Shown in pieces: positions 43,226-52,109 of a DNA stretch of 64,000 nt. This stretch comes from Rhodopseudomonas infernalis (GTDB lineage Bacteria; Pseudomonadota; Alphaproteobacteria; Rhizobiales; Xanthobacteraceae). The notes below the pieces were generated by a model. The model was not told the DNA's origin and searched no databases. It saw only the letters and a list, made by a program, of their open reading frames with translations. The stretch is taken from contig NZ_JAJNAL010000012.1 of the NCBI RefSeq assembly GCF_022271405.1, forward strand, positions 62,001-126,000. Direction: 5' to 3'. Made by a program: the position numbers and the translations under genes. Within the stretch, counting starts at the first letter, position 1; each line of letters opens with the position of its first letter.

Positions 43226-44272
43226 TTGACACAGAATCTGGTGACGAAACCGTTCATGGAAGTGCTTTCCGGCAACCGGCAGGCCTCTCCCCCGATGTGG
43301 ATGATGCGGCAGGCCGGTCGCTATCTGCCGGAATACCGCGCGACCCGCGCCGAGGCCGGTAGCTTCCTCGATCTGTGTTACAATTCAAAGCTTGCCGCCG
43401 AAGTCACGCTGCAGCCGATCCGGCGCTTCGGCTTCGACGCCGCAATCATCTTTTCGGACATTCTGGTGGTGCCCCATGCGCTCGGCCGCGCGGTGCGGTT
43501 CGAAGTCGGTGAAGGCCCGCGGCTCGATCCTCTGGATACGCCCGACAAGGTCGGCACGCTCAACCAGGCCATCGACCTCGGCAAGCTCGAGCCGGTGTTC
43601 GAGGCGCTGCGTATCGTCCGCAGCGAACTGCCGAAGGAAACCACGCTGATCGGCTTCTGCGGCTCGCCGTTCACGGTCGCCACCTACATGGTGGCCGGTC
43701 AGGGCACGCCGGATCAGGCTCCGGCCCGGCTGATGGCCTATCAGCATCCCGGCGCGTTCGCGAAAATCATCGACGTGCTGGTCGAGAGCTCGATTCAGTA
43801 TCTGCTGAAGCAACTCGAAGCCGGCGCCGACGTGCTGCAGCTGTTCGACACCTGGGGCGGCATTCTGCCGCCGCGCGAGTTCGAGCGCTGGGTGATCGAG
43901 CCGACGCGGCGTATCGTCACTGGCGTGCGCAAGCAGGTGCCGGGCGCCAAGATCATCGGCTTCCCGCGCGGCGCCGGCGCGCTGCTGCCGGCCTTCATCG
44001 AGCGCACCGGCGTCGACGCCGTCAGCATCGACTGGACCGCCGAGCCGAACCTGGTCCGCGAGCAGGTTCAGACCAAGGTCGCAGTGCAGGGCAATCTCGA
44101 TCCGCTGTTGCTGATCGCCGGCGGCGCGGCGCTCGACGAAGGCGTCGACGACGTGCTCAAGAACTTCTCCGCCGGCCGTCACATCTTCAACCTCGGCCAC
44201 GGCATCACGCCGGACGCCTCGACCGCGCATGTCGAGCAGATGGTGAAGCGGGTCCGCGCCTACAAAGGCTGA
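43226..44272 (+). CDS. hemE: Uroporphyrinogen decarboxylase
   Basis: A roughly 348-residue HemE that decarboxylates uroporphyrinogen III to coproporphyrinogen III. Signatures: [17 protein letters not shown] near the N-terminus, [20 protein letters not shown], and [19 protein letters not shown] at the end. No ATG begins the conserved part. The best start is TTG 43226, giving [10 protein letters not shown], the usual opening of related proteins; GTG 43241 is the alternative. Divergent from the hydrolase/bchO operon and convergent with hemC-bchI-bchD; ended by a strong terminator. Confidence 0.95.
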   Translation: MTQNLVTKPFMEVLSGNRQASPPMWMMRQAGRYLPEYRATRAEAGSFLDLCYNSKLAAEVTLQPIRRFGFDAAIIFSDILVVPHALGRAVRFEVGEGPRLDPLDTPDKVGTLNQAIDLGKLEPVFEALRIVRSELPKETTLIGFCGSPFTVATYMVAGQGTPDQAPARLMAYQHPGAFAKIIDVLVESSIQYLLKQLEAGADVLQLFDTWGGILPPREFERWVIEPTRRIVTGVRKQVPGAKIIGFPRGAGALLPAFIERTGVDAVSIDWTAEPNLVREQVQTKVAVQGNLDPLLLIAGGAALDEGVDDVLKNFSAGRHIFNLGHGITPDASTAHVEQMVKRVRAYKG

Positions 44273-44299
44273 GCCCCCGCGTTACGCGATGCCTGATCT

Positions 44300-44326
44300 A
44301 AGCCGGCGCACCAGCGCCGGCTTTTT
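44300..44326 (+). terminator. Rho-independent terminator of hemE
   Basis: AAGCCGGCG-CACCAG-CGCCGGCTT followed by TTT, 27 bases after the hemE stop codon. Confidence 0.9.
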
Positions 44327-44329
44327 CGT

Positions 44330-44440
44330 TGAGCTTATGACTTCGTCATGGCCGGGCTTGTCCCGCCTGCGCGGCCGAATCCGCTTCGGCGCGGCGAAGG
44401 CCCGGCCACCCACGCCATTTGCCATCAGAACAACAAACTC
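44330..44440. repeat. Palindromic intergenic repeat (gtcatggccgggcttgtcc type)
   Basis: Contains cttcgtcatggccgggcttg and aaggcccggccacc, a GC-rich inverted pair like the element at 54018-54106. No gene lies here. Confidence 0.5.
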
Positions 44441-44443
44441 TCC

Positions 44444-44524
44444 GTCATTGCGAGCAAAGCGAAGCAATCCAGAGGCGCCGTGCACCGGGCTGGATTGCTT
44501 CGTCGCTTCGCTCCTCGCAATGAC
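44444..44524. repeat. 81-bp palindromic repeat C, copy 2
   Basis: gtcattgcgagcaaagcgaa ... tggattgcttcgtcgcttcg ctcctcgcaatgac. Same length and nearly the same sequence as 15944-16024; ends are inverted repeats, so it can fold into a long hairpin. Confidence 0.88.
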
Positions 44525-44562
44525 GATTGGGCTGGAGCCGGCGAATTTAGCCGAATGAATTA

Positions 44563-46335
44563 TCAGCCCATCCGCGCTGCGGCGGTGACGGCTTGGGCCA
44601 GCACGGTCGCATCGGCGTGCGGCAGCGGCAGGTAGCGGGCGTCCATTTCCTTGGCGAAGGCTTCGGCCTGCGGGCCGGGGCGCGGCGACATGTCGATCAC
44701 CACCGAGTTGATGCCGGCGACGCGGAATTGCCGCGCCGAGGTCTTGGCATCTTCTTCCGCCTGCGGCCGGCCCGGCGCGCCGTCGCGCGCGATGTTGGCG
44801 CGGCCGTCGGTGAGGACGATGACGGTCGGCGTCTGGCCTTTGCGCTTGATCGAGTCGGCCATCATGAACGCGGTGTCGAGCCCGGCCGCGAGCGGCGTGC
44901 CGCCGCCGCCCGGCAGGCCGGCGAGGCTGCGCTTGGCGCGCGCCAGCGACCGCGTCGGCGGCAGCAGGACTTCGGCGATTGTGCCGCGGAACGATACCAT
45001 CGCGACCTGATCGCGTCGCACGTAGCAGTCCGCAAGTAACAACTCGACCGCGCCCTTGGCTTCGGCGAGGCGATGCAGCGCCGCGGAGCCCGAGGCGTCG
45101 ACCACGAAGATCGTGATGGTCTCGGTGCGCTGCTTGAAGCGCGCGATCCGGAAATCGTCCTTCTCCACCAGCACGCGCGGCTTGGTGCCGGGCCGAGACT
45201 CGGCCTGACGCCGGCGCAGCGGCTGCCACGGCGCGGCGGCGCGCAGCGTTTCGATGACGTTGAGCTTGCTGCCGTCGCGCAGTTCGCCGCGCAGCGAGCC
45301 GGCGGGCCGGCCGCGCTTCTTGGACTTCTGCAATTCGCCTGCTTTGCCGGCCGAGCGCGACCGCGAGCGTCCCGCGGAAGCGCGCAGCGCTTCGAGCACG
45401 CCGGGCGGCATCGCGGCCTTCACGGCAGCGAGAATGACTTCGTCGAGCGCCTTGTCGAGATCGGGAGTCGGCGGCTCTTGCTGATCGTTGTTGTCGGCGT
45501 TGTCGTCCGGCGGCGGCGGCTCGGGTGGCGGCGGCTCGTCGGACTGATCGGGCGGCTCCTGCTGCGGAAACACGGTGGCGCGCGGCGCCAGCACGAGGCG
45601 CGCAGCGAGGGTGATGTCGTCCTGCTCGATGGTCCGGCGATCGAACAGCGCGGCGCTCGCCTTGGCGGCGCGGATCGCCAGCAGCGGCGCACGCAGCGAC
45701 ACGATGCCGAGCGCGGCCGCGGCGGTGCAGATCGCCTCGATCTGCTCGCTCTCGACCTTGATGCCGGCAAGCCGCCCGCGCGCCTCCGCGATGGCGTCGA
45801 GCTCGACCGGAAAATCCTCGGTCTCGCGCCAGGCGAACTGATCCAAATCCAGATGAAAGCCGAGCCGGTCGCGCAGGCCGGCCGGCGCGAACTCATCCTC
45901 GATGCCCTCGTCGAGCGCCACGACGCCGAACCGCGCCGGCATCCGCAGCGACAGGCCGTCGCGCTCCACCGCGGTTTCCTGCGCGTCCATCGCGGCGGTG
46001 AGATACACGTTGGTCGACGATTGCAGCCGCTCGGCCATCGCCACCACCAGCACGCCGCCGTCGGTTTCCGCCAGCAGACCACGCTCGGCGACCGGGCGGC
46101 CGGCGAGCAGCGTCGCGGACAGATCGAGACCGCCGAGCAGGCGGCCATCGGCGATGTGCAGCGGCAGATTCCTGTAGGGCTGATCAGGCGGCAGCGCGGC
46201 GCGTAGCAGCGCCATCCAGCGGTCGCGCACCGGGCCGGCGCGCGAGCGCAGCAGCACGCCGCCGGTGCCGACCGGGTCTACCGCGAACAACTGCGCCGCG
46301 GTCACCGCATCGGACCATGCTGGCGAAATGCTCAT
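44563..46335 (-). CDS. bchD: Magnesium chelatase subunit D
   Basis: A 590-residue BchD. The N-terminal half is a degenerate AAA module related to BchI. It is followed by an acidic Pro/Asp/Asn linker (about residues 245-285, with SDEPPPPEPPPPDDNADNND) and a C-terminal integrin I domain whose MIDAS motif reads VVDASGSAALHRLAEA, with GGTPLAAGLDTAFMM and VLTDGRANIA. With BchI it forms the motor complex that drives BchH to insert Mg2+ into protoporphyrin IX. Its ATG overlaps the bchI stop by four bases. Confidence 0.96.
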   Translation of the reverse strand: MSISPAWSDAVTAAQLFAVDPVGTGGVLLRSRAGPVRDRWMALLRAALPPDQPYRNLPLHIADGRLLGGLDLSATLLAGRPVAERGLLAETDGGVLVVAMAERLQSSTNVYLTAAMDAQETAVERDGLSLRMPARFGVVALDEGIEDEFAPAGLRDRLGFHLDLDQFAWRETEDFPVELDAIAEARGRLAGIKVESEQIEAICTAAAALGIVSLRAPLLAIRAAKASAALFDRRTIEQDDITLAARLVLAPRATVFPQQEPPDQSDEPPPPEPPPPDDNADNNDQQEPPTPDLDKALDEVILAAVKAAMPPGVLEALRASAGRSRSRSAGKAGELQKSKKRGRPAGSLRGELRDGSKLNVIETLRAAAPWQPLRRRQAESRPGTKPRVLVEKDDFRIARFKQRTETITIFVVDASGSAALHRLAEAKGAVELLLADCYVRRDQVAMVSFRGTIAEVLLPPTRSLARAKRSLAGLPGGGGTPLAAGLDTAFMMADSIKRKGQTPTVIVLTDGRANIARDGAPGRPQAEEDAKTSARQFRVAGINSVVIDMSPRPGPQAEAFAKEMDARYLPLPHADATVLAQAVTAAARMG

Positions 46336-47354
46336 CCGAAGATTTCAGCGATCGCCCGATCGACACGCACGCTCGATCCGGCGTCGTCCAGAGGATTCCG
46401 CCGCAGCCGATGCCGCAGCGCTGACGGCGCAATCCGTTTGAGGTGATCGTCGGTGACGATCTTGTCGTGCTCCAACGCAGCGAGCGCACGCGCCGCCCGC
46501 ATCAGCGTGAGCTCACCGCGCAGGCCGTCGGTGCCGAGCGTCATGCACAGCTTGGCAGCACGCTCCAGCGCAGCGTCGGGGACGCTCACGTCGGGCAGCC
46601 GCTCCTTGGCCTGGGTGATCTTGCGGCGCAGCTTGCCTTCTTCCTTCGTCCACGTCTCGATGAAGGCAGCGGGATCGTTCTCGAACGAATCGCGGCGGCG
46701 CACGACTTCGATGCGTTCCGGCAACGTATCGGGGGTTTTCACTTCCACCGACATGCCGAAGCGGTCGAGCAGTTGCGGGCGCAGTTCGCCCTCTTCCGGG
46801 TTGCCGGTGCCGACCAGCACAAAGCGCGCCGGATGGCGAATGCTGAGACCTTCGCGCTCGACCACGTTCTCGCCCGAAGCGGCGACGTCGAGCAGCAGAT
46901 CGACGAGGTGATCCTCGAGCAGATTAGCTTCATCGATGTAGAGGAAGCCGCGATGCGCGCGGGCCAGCAGGCCCGGCTCGAACGCCTTCTCGCCCTTGGC
47001 GAGTGCGCGTTCGAGATCGAGCGCGCCGACGACGCGGTCTTCGGTCGCGCCGAGCGGCAGATCGACCACCGGCACCGGCACCTGCGCGGTCTTGACCTTG
47101 CCGTGCTTGGCCTTCTCCTTGCACTCTTCGCAGTAGCGCTCGGGCTGGTCGGGATCGCAATTGTAGCGGCAGCCGACGACCGTCTTCATCTTCGGCAGCA
47201 GCGCGGCGAGCGCGCGCACGGCAGTCGACTTGCCGGCGCCGCGATCGCCGAACGCCAACACGCCGCCGACCTTCTGATCGACCGCCGCGATCAGCAAGGC
47301 GAGTTTCATCTCTTCCTGGCCGACGATGGCGGAGAACGGGAATACGATCGCCAT
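46332..47354 (-). CDS. bchI: Magnesium chelatase ATPase subunit I
   Basis: A 340-residue AAA+ ATPase. FPFSAIVGQEEMKLALLIAA opens the domain, Walker A is LAFGDRGAGKSTAVRALAAL, a Cys-containing insertion reads CRYNCDPDQPERYCEECKEK, Walker B is GFLYIDEANLLEDHLVDLLL, and the sensor region includes VLVGTGNPEEGELRPQLLDR. Start ATG 47354 lies 8 bases after the hemC stop. Middle gene of hemC-bchI-bchD. Confidence 0.97.
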   Translation of the reverse strand: MAIVFPFSAIVGQEEMKLALLIAAVDQKVGGVLAFGDRGAGKSTAVRALAALLPKMKTVVGCRYNCDPDQPERYCEECKEKAKHGKVKTAQVPVPVVDLPLGATEDRVVGALDLERALAKGEKAFEPGLLARAHRGFLYIDEANLLEDHLVDLLLDVAASGENVVEREGLSIRHPARFVLVGTGNPEEGELRPQLLDRFGMSVEVKTPDTLPERIEVVRRRDSFENDPAAFIETWTKEEGKLRRKITQAKERLPDVSVPDAALERAAKLCMTLGTDGLRGELTLMRAARALAALEHDKIVTDDHLKRIAPSALRHRLRRNPLDDAGSSVRVDRAIAEIFG

Positions 47355-47362
47355 GGGATGGG

Positions 47363-48355
47363 TTACTCCGGCCGCGTTTTTTCGATGATCGCGGCGGCGC
47401 CCTTGCCGAGCAGATCGAGGCCGACGGTACGGCCGAGTTCGCGCGGGCGATCGGCCCGTCCGGTGCGGGTGGCTTCGATGAAGAGGCCACCTTCCTGATC
47501 GAGCACCGAGGCGCTCAATGTCATCTCGTCGCCATTGATGGTGGAGTAAGCGGCCATCGGCGAATTGCAGTGGCCGTCCAGCACCCACAGCACCTCGCGC
47601 TCCGCATCGCAGCAAAGCCGCGCCTTCGGATCGTCGATCATCGCCAGATATTTGCGGGTCTGCCAGTCGTTGACCGGGCACTCGACCGCGACGATACCCT
47701 GCCCGGCCGAGGGCAGCATCTCGTCCGGCGTGAAGTCGTGCACGATGCGGTCGGCAAAGCCGACGCGCTCCAGGCCGGAGCGCGCCATGATCAGCGCATC
47801 GGCGGGACCGACCTCGCTGCCGTCCGGCAGGCGCTGCTTCTCGCCATTGTCGAGCTTGCGCAGCCGCGTATCTGCCGCGCCACGGAAGTGAATGACATTG
47901 ACCTCGGGGAACAGCCGCTTGGCATAGGCGGCGCGCCGCACCGCATTGGTGCCGATGGTGTAGCCCTTGCCGCGGCTGTTCTTCAGCTCATCGAGCGTCA
48001 GCCCCTTGCGCAGCACCAGCGAGTCATTGGCCGGATCGCGCGCCAGCGTGGCGGCGACGATCAGGCCGGGCGTCTCTTCATTGGCCGGCATGTCCTTGAG
48101 CGAGTGCATCGCGCACTGCAACTCGCCGCGCAGCATCGCAGCACGGATCTCCGCCACGAACGCGCCACCCTTGCCGCCGTGCGGCAGCAGCTTGCTGACC
48201 TGATCGCTGTCGCCGACGGTCTCGAACTTTACGATCTCGACGTCGAGTTCGCTCGCGGCTGCGCGCAGCTGCTTGGCGATGTCCTCGGTCTGGGCAAGCG
48301 CCATCACGCTCTTGCGCGTCCCAATGCGGACTGGAATTTTCACCACATGCTCCAT
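47363..48355 (-). CDS. hemC: Hydroxymethylbilane synthase (porphobilinogen deaminase), divergent form
   Basis: A 330-residue HemC that polymerises four porphobilinogens to hydroxymethylbilane. Core motifs are present but diverged: IGTRKSVMALAQTEDIAKQL (usually IGTRGSPLALAQ), HGGKGGAFVAEIRAAML, MHSLKDMPANEETPGL (with a small insertion), IGTNAVRRAAYAKRLFP and VIHFRGAADTRLRKLDNGE. The dipyrromethane cofactor Cys is near 263 in LDGHCNSPMAAY. It heads an operon with bchI and bchD, so it is expressed with bacteriochlorophyll genes and may be a photosynthesis-specific copy. Confidence 0.92.
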   Translation of the reverse strand: MEHVVKIPVRIGTRKSVMALAQTEDIAKQLRAAASELDVEIVKFETVGDSDQVSKLLPHGGKGGAFVAEIRAAMLRGELQCAMHSLKDMPANEETPGLIVAATLARDPANDSLVLRKGLTLDELKNSRGKGYTIGTNAVRRAAYAKRLFPEVNVIHFRGAADTRLRKLDNGEKQRLPDGSEVGPADALIMARSGLERVGFADRIVHDFTPDEMLPSAGQGIVAVECPVNDWQTRKYLAMIDDPKARLCCDAEREVLWVLDGHCNSPMAAYSTINGDEMTLSASVLDQEGGLFIEATRTGRADRPRELGRTVGLDLLGKGAAAIIEKTRPE

Positions 48356-48581
48356 TCGACGACCGCGAAGGGGCCCGCGGCGACTGACGGCCGAACAATA
48401 CCAGTCCGAGCCAGATTGCAAACAGATGACTACCGGATTTTTCGTAAGACCGAGCTGGGTGCCGCGGTCGTTGATTTCGAACAATTCGGGCGCCAGCGAC
48501 GGCCTTACGCTGCTGTGCAGGTAAAACGTTTCGGCTTCTGTCCATCGCGCCACAATGCTACTCAAGTCAATCGGCGCAATG

Positions 48582-48595
48582 TTGAGCAAGGTCAA
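48582..48595. promoter_or_regulatory. FNR-like half-palindrome before DUF3422 gene
   Basis: TTGAGCAAGGTCAA has the form TTGA-N6-TCAA, close to the FNR/FixK consensus TTGAT-N4-ATCAA but with mismatches at the inner T/A. It lies 8 bases before the ATG at 48603, so it would act as a repressor site or be chance. It is in the hemC / DUF3422 divergent region. Confidence 0.3.
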
Positions 48596-48602
48596 AATAC
48601 CC

Positions 48603-49913
48603 ATGACGGCAGAAGTTCGGATCGGCGATGGTAGACTTTCGCCGCATCCCTTGCGGGCGGTCGTACTCGGCGAGGTTCACGCGCGCCCGTTCACCGCGCT
48701 GTCCGTCCCGGCGCGCGTACTGCATTTCGCATTCGATACTACGGGTGACAGGGCCGCTGCCGATCGCGCCGCGATGACGCGCTTCTGCGAATCGCGCGGA
48801 CTGCAGGGGCCGACAGTCGGCGAGAAGCATCATCGCGCCAGCTTCGGCACGACGACGCTGCGCTGGGAACAGCATTCCGAATTCACCACCTACACCTGGG
48901 AATTCACCGCCGACGCGACTGCGACGCCATTTCATCCCGAGGCCTCGTCGCTCGCCTCGCCGATGCGGCTGCTGCCGCAGCCTGGCCCATTGCTGGTGGC
49001 GGTGGACCTGCATGTGCTGGCCGACAACCCGCCACTCACCGCGCCGGAGCGGCTGTTCGATCGCGCCAGCCTTGCGGTCGCGGAAAATTCCGACGGCGCG
49101 GCGCTATACGCGACCGACTTCCAGCCCGGCCCGTCAGGCTTCGTGCGGGTGTTGGTGATTGATCGCGGCATGGCGCCGGAGCGCGCCGGCGCCCTGACGC
49201 AGCGCGTGCTGGAAATCGAAACCTATCGGACGCTGGCGCTGCTCGGCCTGCCGGAAGCGCAGCGGCTCGGCCCCTCGATCAGCAACGCCGAACGCCGCCT
49301 CGCCGAGGTCACCGCCGAGATGCGCAAGGCCGGCGATCTGGCGATCAACAACAGCCTGCTGCGCGAATTGACCGAGCTTGCCGCGGAGGTCGAGGCCGGC
49401 GCCGCCGCGAGTCTCGGCCGGTTCAGCGCCAGCCGCGCCTATGAGGAAATCATGACGGGACGCCTCGCCACACTCGGCGAGCGCAAGGTCGGCGGCCTGC
49501 CGACCTGGTCGTCGTTCCTCGCCCGCCGGATGAAGCCCGCAATGCGCACCTGCGCCACCACCGAGGCGCGGCAGTCCGATCTGTCGCTGAAGCTTGCCCG
49601 CGCGGCGAATTTGCTGCGCACCCGCGTCGACGTCGAACTCGAACAGCAGAACCAGGAACTGCTGAAATCGATGAACGCACGGACGAGGCTGCAGCTGCGC
49701 CTGCAGACCACCGTCGAAGGTTTGTCCACCGCGGCGATCACTTACTATGTGGTCGGGCTGTTCGGCTATCTGGTGAAGGGCCTGCACGAGGCCGGGCAGA
49801 TCAAGGTCGATCCAAGCCTCGTCACCGCCGGCTTCGTTCCGATCGCGGCGCTGTCGATCTGGTGGACGGTTCGCAGTATCCGCAGACGACACATCGCGGG
49901 GGAGGAGGAATGA
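48603..49913 (+). CDS. DUF3422 family protein
   Basis: A 436-residue protein. The N-terminus has the DUF3422 hallmark HPLRAVVLGEVHARPFTALS. A central coiled-coil-like part (LGLPEAQRLGPSISNAERRLAEVT ... LRELTELAAEVEAG) and FSASRAYEEIMTGRLATLGE follow, and two membrane helices close the protein (AAITYYVVGLFGYLVKGL; VTAGFVPIAALSIWWTV) before a basic end. Function unknown. First gene of a rightward operon; its stop overlaps the next ATG by four bases. Divergent from hemC-bchI-bchD. Confidence 0.85.
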   Translation: MTAEVRIGDGRLSPHPLRAVVLGEVHARPFTALSVPARVLHFAFDTTGDRAAADRAAMTRFCESRGLQGPTVGEKHHRASFGTTTLRWEQHSEFTTYTWEFTADATATPFHPEASSLASPMRLLPQPGPLLVAVDLHVLADNPPLTAPERLFDRASLAVAENSDGAALYATDFQPGPSGFVRVLVIDRGMAPERAGALTQRVLEIETYRTLALLGLPEAQRLGPSISNAERRLAEVTAEMRKAGDLAINNSLLRELTELAAEVEAGAAASLGRFSASRAYEEIMTGRLATLGERKVGGLPTWSSFLARRMKPAMRTCATTEARQSDLSLKLARAANLLRTRVDVELEQQNQELLKSMNARTRLQLRLQTTVEGLSTAAITYYVVGLFGYLVKGLHEAGQIKVDPSLVTAGFVPIAALSIWWTVRSIRRRHIAGEEE

Positions 49914-51514
49914 CGCGCGGCCGCAGGTTCGGTCTCGCCCGTATCGTCGTCGCCATCGTTGCGGTGATCGCCATCGTGGTGGCGCTGTGGCAATTGCAGC
50001 GCGGCAGCGGCGATCTGATCATCACCCATGCGAGCGTCGGCGAGACCCCCGTCACGGTGTTTCGTGAGCCTTCCGTGACGCGCGCCCCCGTCGTGGTGAT
50101 CGCCCACGGCTTCGCCGGCTCGCAGCAATTGATGCAGCCGTTCGCCCAGACCATGGCGCGCAACGGCTATATCGCGGTGACGTTCGACTTCACCGGTCAC
50201 GGCCGCAATCCGGTCACCATGAAGGGCGATGTCGACGAGCCGACCAAAATCACCGGCGTACTGGTCGATGATCTGGCGCGCGTCACCGATTACGCACGCG
50301 CCCTGCCGCAGAGCGACGGCCGCGCCGCGGTGCTCGGCCATTCAATGGCCTCCGACATCGTGGTGCGCTACGCGATGGAGCATCCGGAGATCGCCGCGAC
50401 GGTTGCGGTGTCGGTGTTCACCCGCGTGGCGACCGCAACCAGCCCGCGCAATCTGCTGGTGATCGTCGGCGCGCTCGAGCCGCAGATGCTGATCGACGAG
50501 GGCCTGCGGATCGTCAATCTGTCCGCCGGCGGCGGCGCCGTCGCGGGTCGAACCTATGGTGAGTTCGACAAAGGCACCGCGCGGCGGCTGGCGCTGTCGT
50601 CCGGCGTCGAACATATCGGCGTCCTGTACAGCCAGGATTCGCTGCACGAGTCGCTGGCCTGGATGAACGATTCGTTCGGCCGGCAAAGCTCGGGCTGGAT
50701 CGACCGCAGGCCGATCTGGCTGGCCTTGCTGTTCGGCGGACTGATCGCGCTGGCATGGCCGCTGTCGGCCCTGCTGCCGCAGGCTGTGCCGATGCCGATG
50801 GGCGCGAGCCTTGCCTGGAAGCCGCTGCTGATCGCCGCCATCGTGCCGGCGGTGCTGACGCCGCTGCTGCTGTGGAAAGCGCCGACCGACTTCCTGATCA
50901 TCCTGCTCGGCGATTACCTGACGCTGCACTTCCTGCTGTACGGCGTACTGACGGCGGCGATCCTGTGGCTCATCCGGCTGCGAAAATCGAGCGCCGACCC
51001 GCACCCGGCGCACCATGCCGGCCACAGTCTCACCCGACTGGAATCACTGCCGGACCCGGCGCATCCGCGGGTCTCGGTCGTGGCGCTGATCGTCGCGGCG
51101 GCGGCGGCGATTGCCTACAACATCGTCGGCTTCGGATGGCCGCTGGATACTTATCTGTTCTCCTTCATGCCGATCGAGCCGCGGCTGCACCTGATCGCGG
51201 CGGTCGCCTGCGGCACGATCCCGTATTTCCTCACCGCTGAGTGGATGGCGCATGGCGCCGGCGCACGGCGCGGCGCCTATGCGCTGGGGAAATTCTGCTT
51301 CCTGGCGTCGCTCGCCGGCGCCGTCGCGCTCAATCTGCACAAGCTGTTCTTCCTGATCATCATCGTGCCGGCGATCCTGCTGCTGTTTCTGGCGTTCGGC
51401 CTGATCAGCAACTGGACCTACAAGGCCACCAACCATCCCTTGCCGGGCGCGTTGGCTAACGCCATCTTGTTCTCCTGGGCGATCGCAGTGACGTTCCCGA
51501 TGGTGATCCGATGA
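49910..51514 (+). CDS. Alpha/beta hydrolase fused to a multi-helix membrane domain
   Basis: A 534-residue protein. An N-terminal helix (ARIVVAIVAVIAIVVALW) anchors a hydrolase domain (about 40-270) with APVVVIAHGFAGSQQLMQPF, TFDFTGHGRN and the nucleophile elbow AVLGHSMASDIVVRYA. Residues about 275-534 hold some nine membrane helices (for instance IWLALLFGGLIALAWPLSAL and FFLIIIVPAILLLFLAFGLI). Such a fusion is unusual. It sits between DUF3422 and CIA30 genes, each coupled by four-base overlaps, and upstream of bciB; a lipid- or pigment-ester role is possible but unproven. Confidence 0.8.
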   Translation: MTRGRRFGLARIVVAIVAVIAIVVALWQLQRGSGDLIITHASVGETPVTVFREPSVTRAPVVVIAHGFAGSQQLMQPFAQTMARNGYIAVTFDFTGHGRNPVTMKGDVDEPTKITGVLVDDLARVTDYARALPQSDGRAAVLGHSMASDIVVRYAMEHPEIAATVAVSVFTRVATATSPRNLLVIVGALEPQMLIDEGLRIVNLSAGGGAVAGRTYGEFDKGTARRLALSSGVEHIGVLYSQDSLHESLAWMNDSFGRQSSGWIDRRPIWLALLFGGLIALAWPLSALLPQAVPMPMGASLAWKPLLIAAIVPAVLTPLLLWKAPTDFLIILLGDYLTLHFLLYGVLTAAILWLIRLRKSSADPHPAHHAGHSLTRLESLPDPAHPRVSVVALIVAAAAAIAYNIVGFGWPLDTYLFSFMPIEPRLHLIAAVACGTIPYFLTAEWMAHGAGARRGAYALGKFCFLASLAGAVALNLHKLFFLIIIVPAILLLFLAFGLISNWTYKATNHPLPGALANAILFSWAIAVTFPMVIR

Positions 51515-52002
51515 GGGAGATCGAGCTGTGGCCTGACTCCGGCAAGCGAAGCTGGCGCCTGATCACCGACATGGTGATGGGCGGCGTGTCGCTAGGCACG
51601 CTGCACACCGCGACGATCGGAGAGGACGCGCCGGTGCGGATGCGCGGTGCGGTCTCGACCGAAAACAATGGTGGATTCATCCAGATCGCGCTGGACCTTC
51701 AGCCGGCGGGCGGCGCGTTCGACGCCAGCGCCTTCACGGGAATCGGTCTCGAAGTCTTCGGCAATGGCGAGACCTACGGGATGCATCTGCGCACCACCGA
51801 CGTGGTGCGCCCGCAACAATCTTATCGCAGCGCCTTCGTCGCACCGCAGCATCGAACCCTTCTGAAGCTGCCGTTCGCGGGCTTTGTGCCGCATCGTATC
51901 GAGACGCCGTTCAATTCATCCCGGCTCCGGCGGATCGGTTTGGTGGCGATCGGGCGCGCGTTTGACGCCGATCTATCGGTCGCCCGGGTTTGGCTCTATT
52001 GA
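51511..52002 (+). CDS. CIA30-family protein
   Basis: A 163-residue beta-rich protein matching the CIA30 (NDUFAF1-like) domain: WRLITDMVMGGVSLGTL near the N-terminus, MRGAVSTENNGGFIQIALDL, then FGNGETYGMHLRTTDVVRPQ and LPFAGFVPHRIETPFNSSRL. Mitochondrial CIA30 is a complex I assembly factor; bacterial and chloroplast relatives include proteins near photosynthetic genes. Coupled by a four-base overlap to the membrane hydrolase gene. Confidence 0.85.
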   Translation: MREIELWPDSGKRSWRLITDMVMGGVSLGTLHTATIGEDAPVRMRGAVSTENNGGFIQIALDLQPAGGAFDASAFTGIGLEVFGNGETYGMHLRTTDVVRPQQSYRSAFVAPQHRTLLKLPFAGFVPHRIETPFNSSRLRRIGLVAIGRAFDADLSVARVWLY

Positions 52003-52109
52003 TCCTGATCGCCTGACTTATGGCGAATGGCGAGATGGGGCGGCCCCCTTCTAGAACCGCCGCATCGCGCCGGAGCGCCGCACACGCCCTGCGGCGACAA
52101 GAGGCACAT

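Noticed and set aside
43226-43231. 'ttgaca' as a -35 box before hemE
   Set aside because: No -10 partner, and the TTG fits better as the hemE start codon giving the family's MTQxLVTKP opening.
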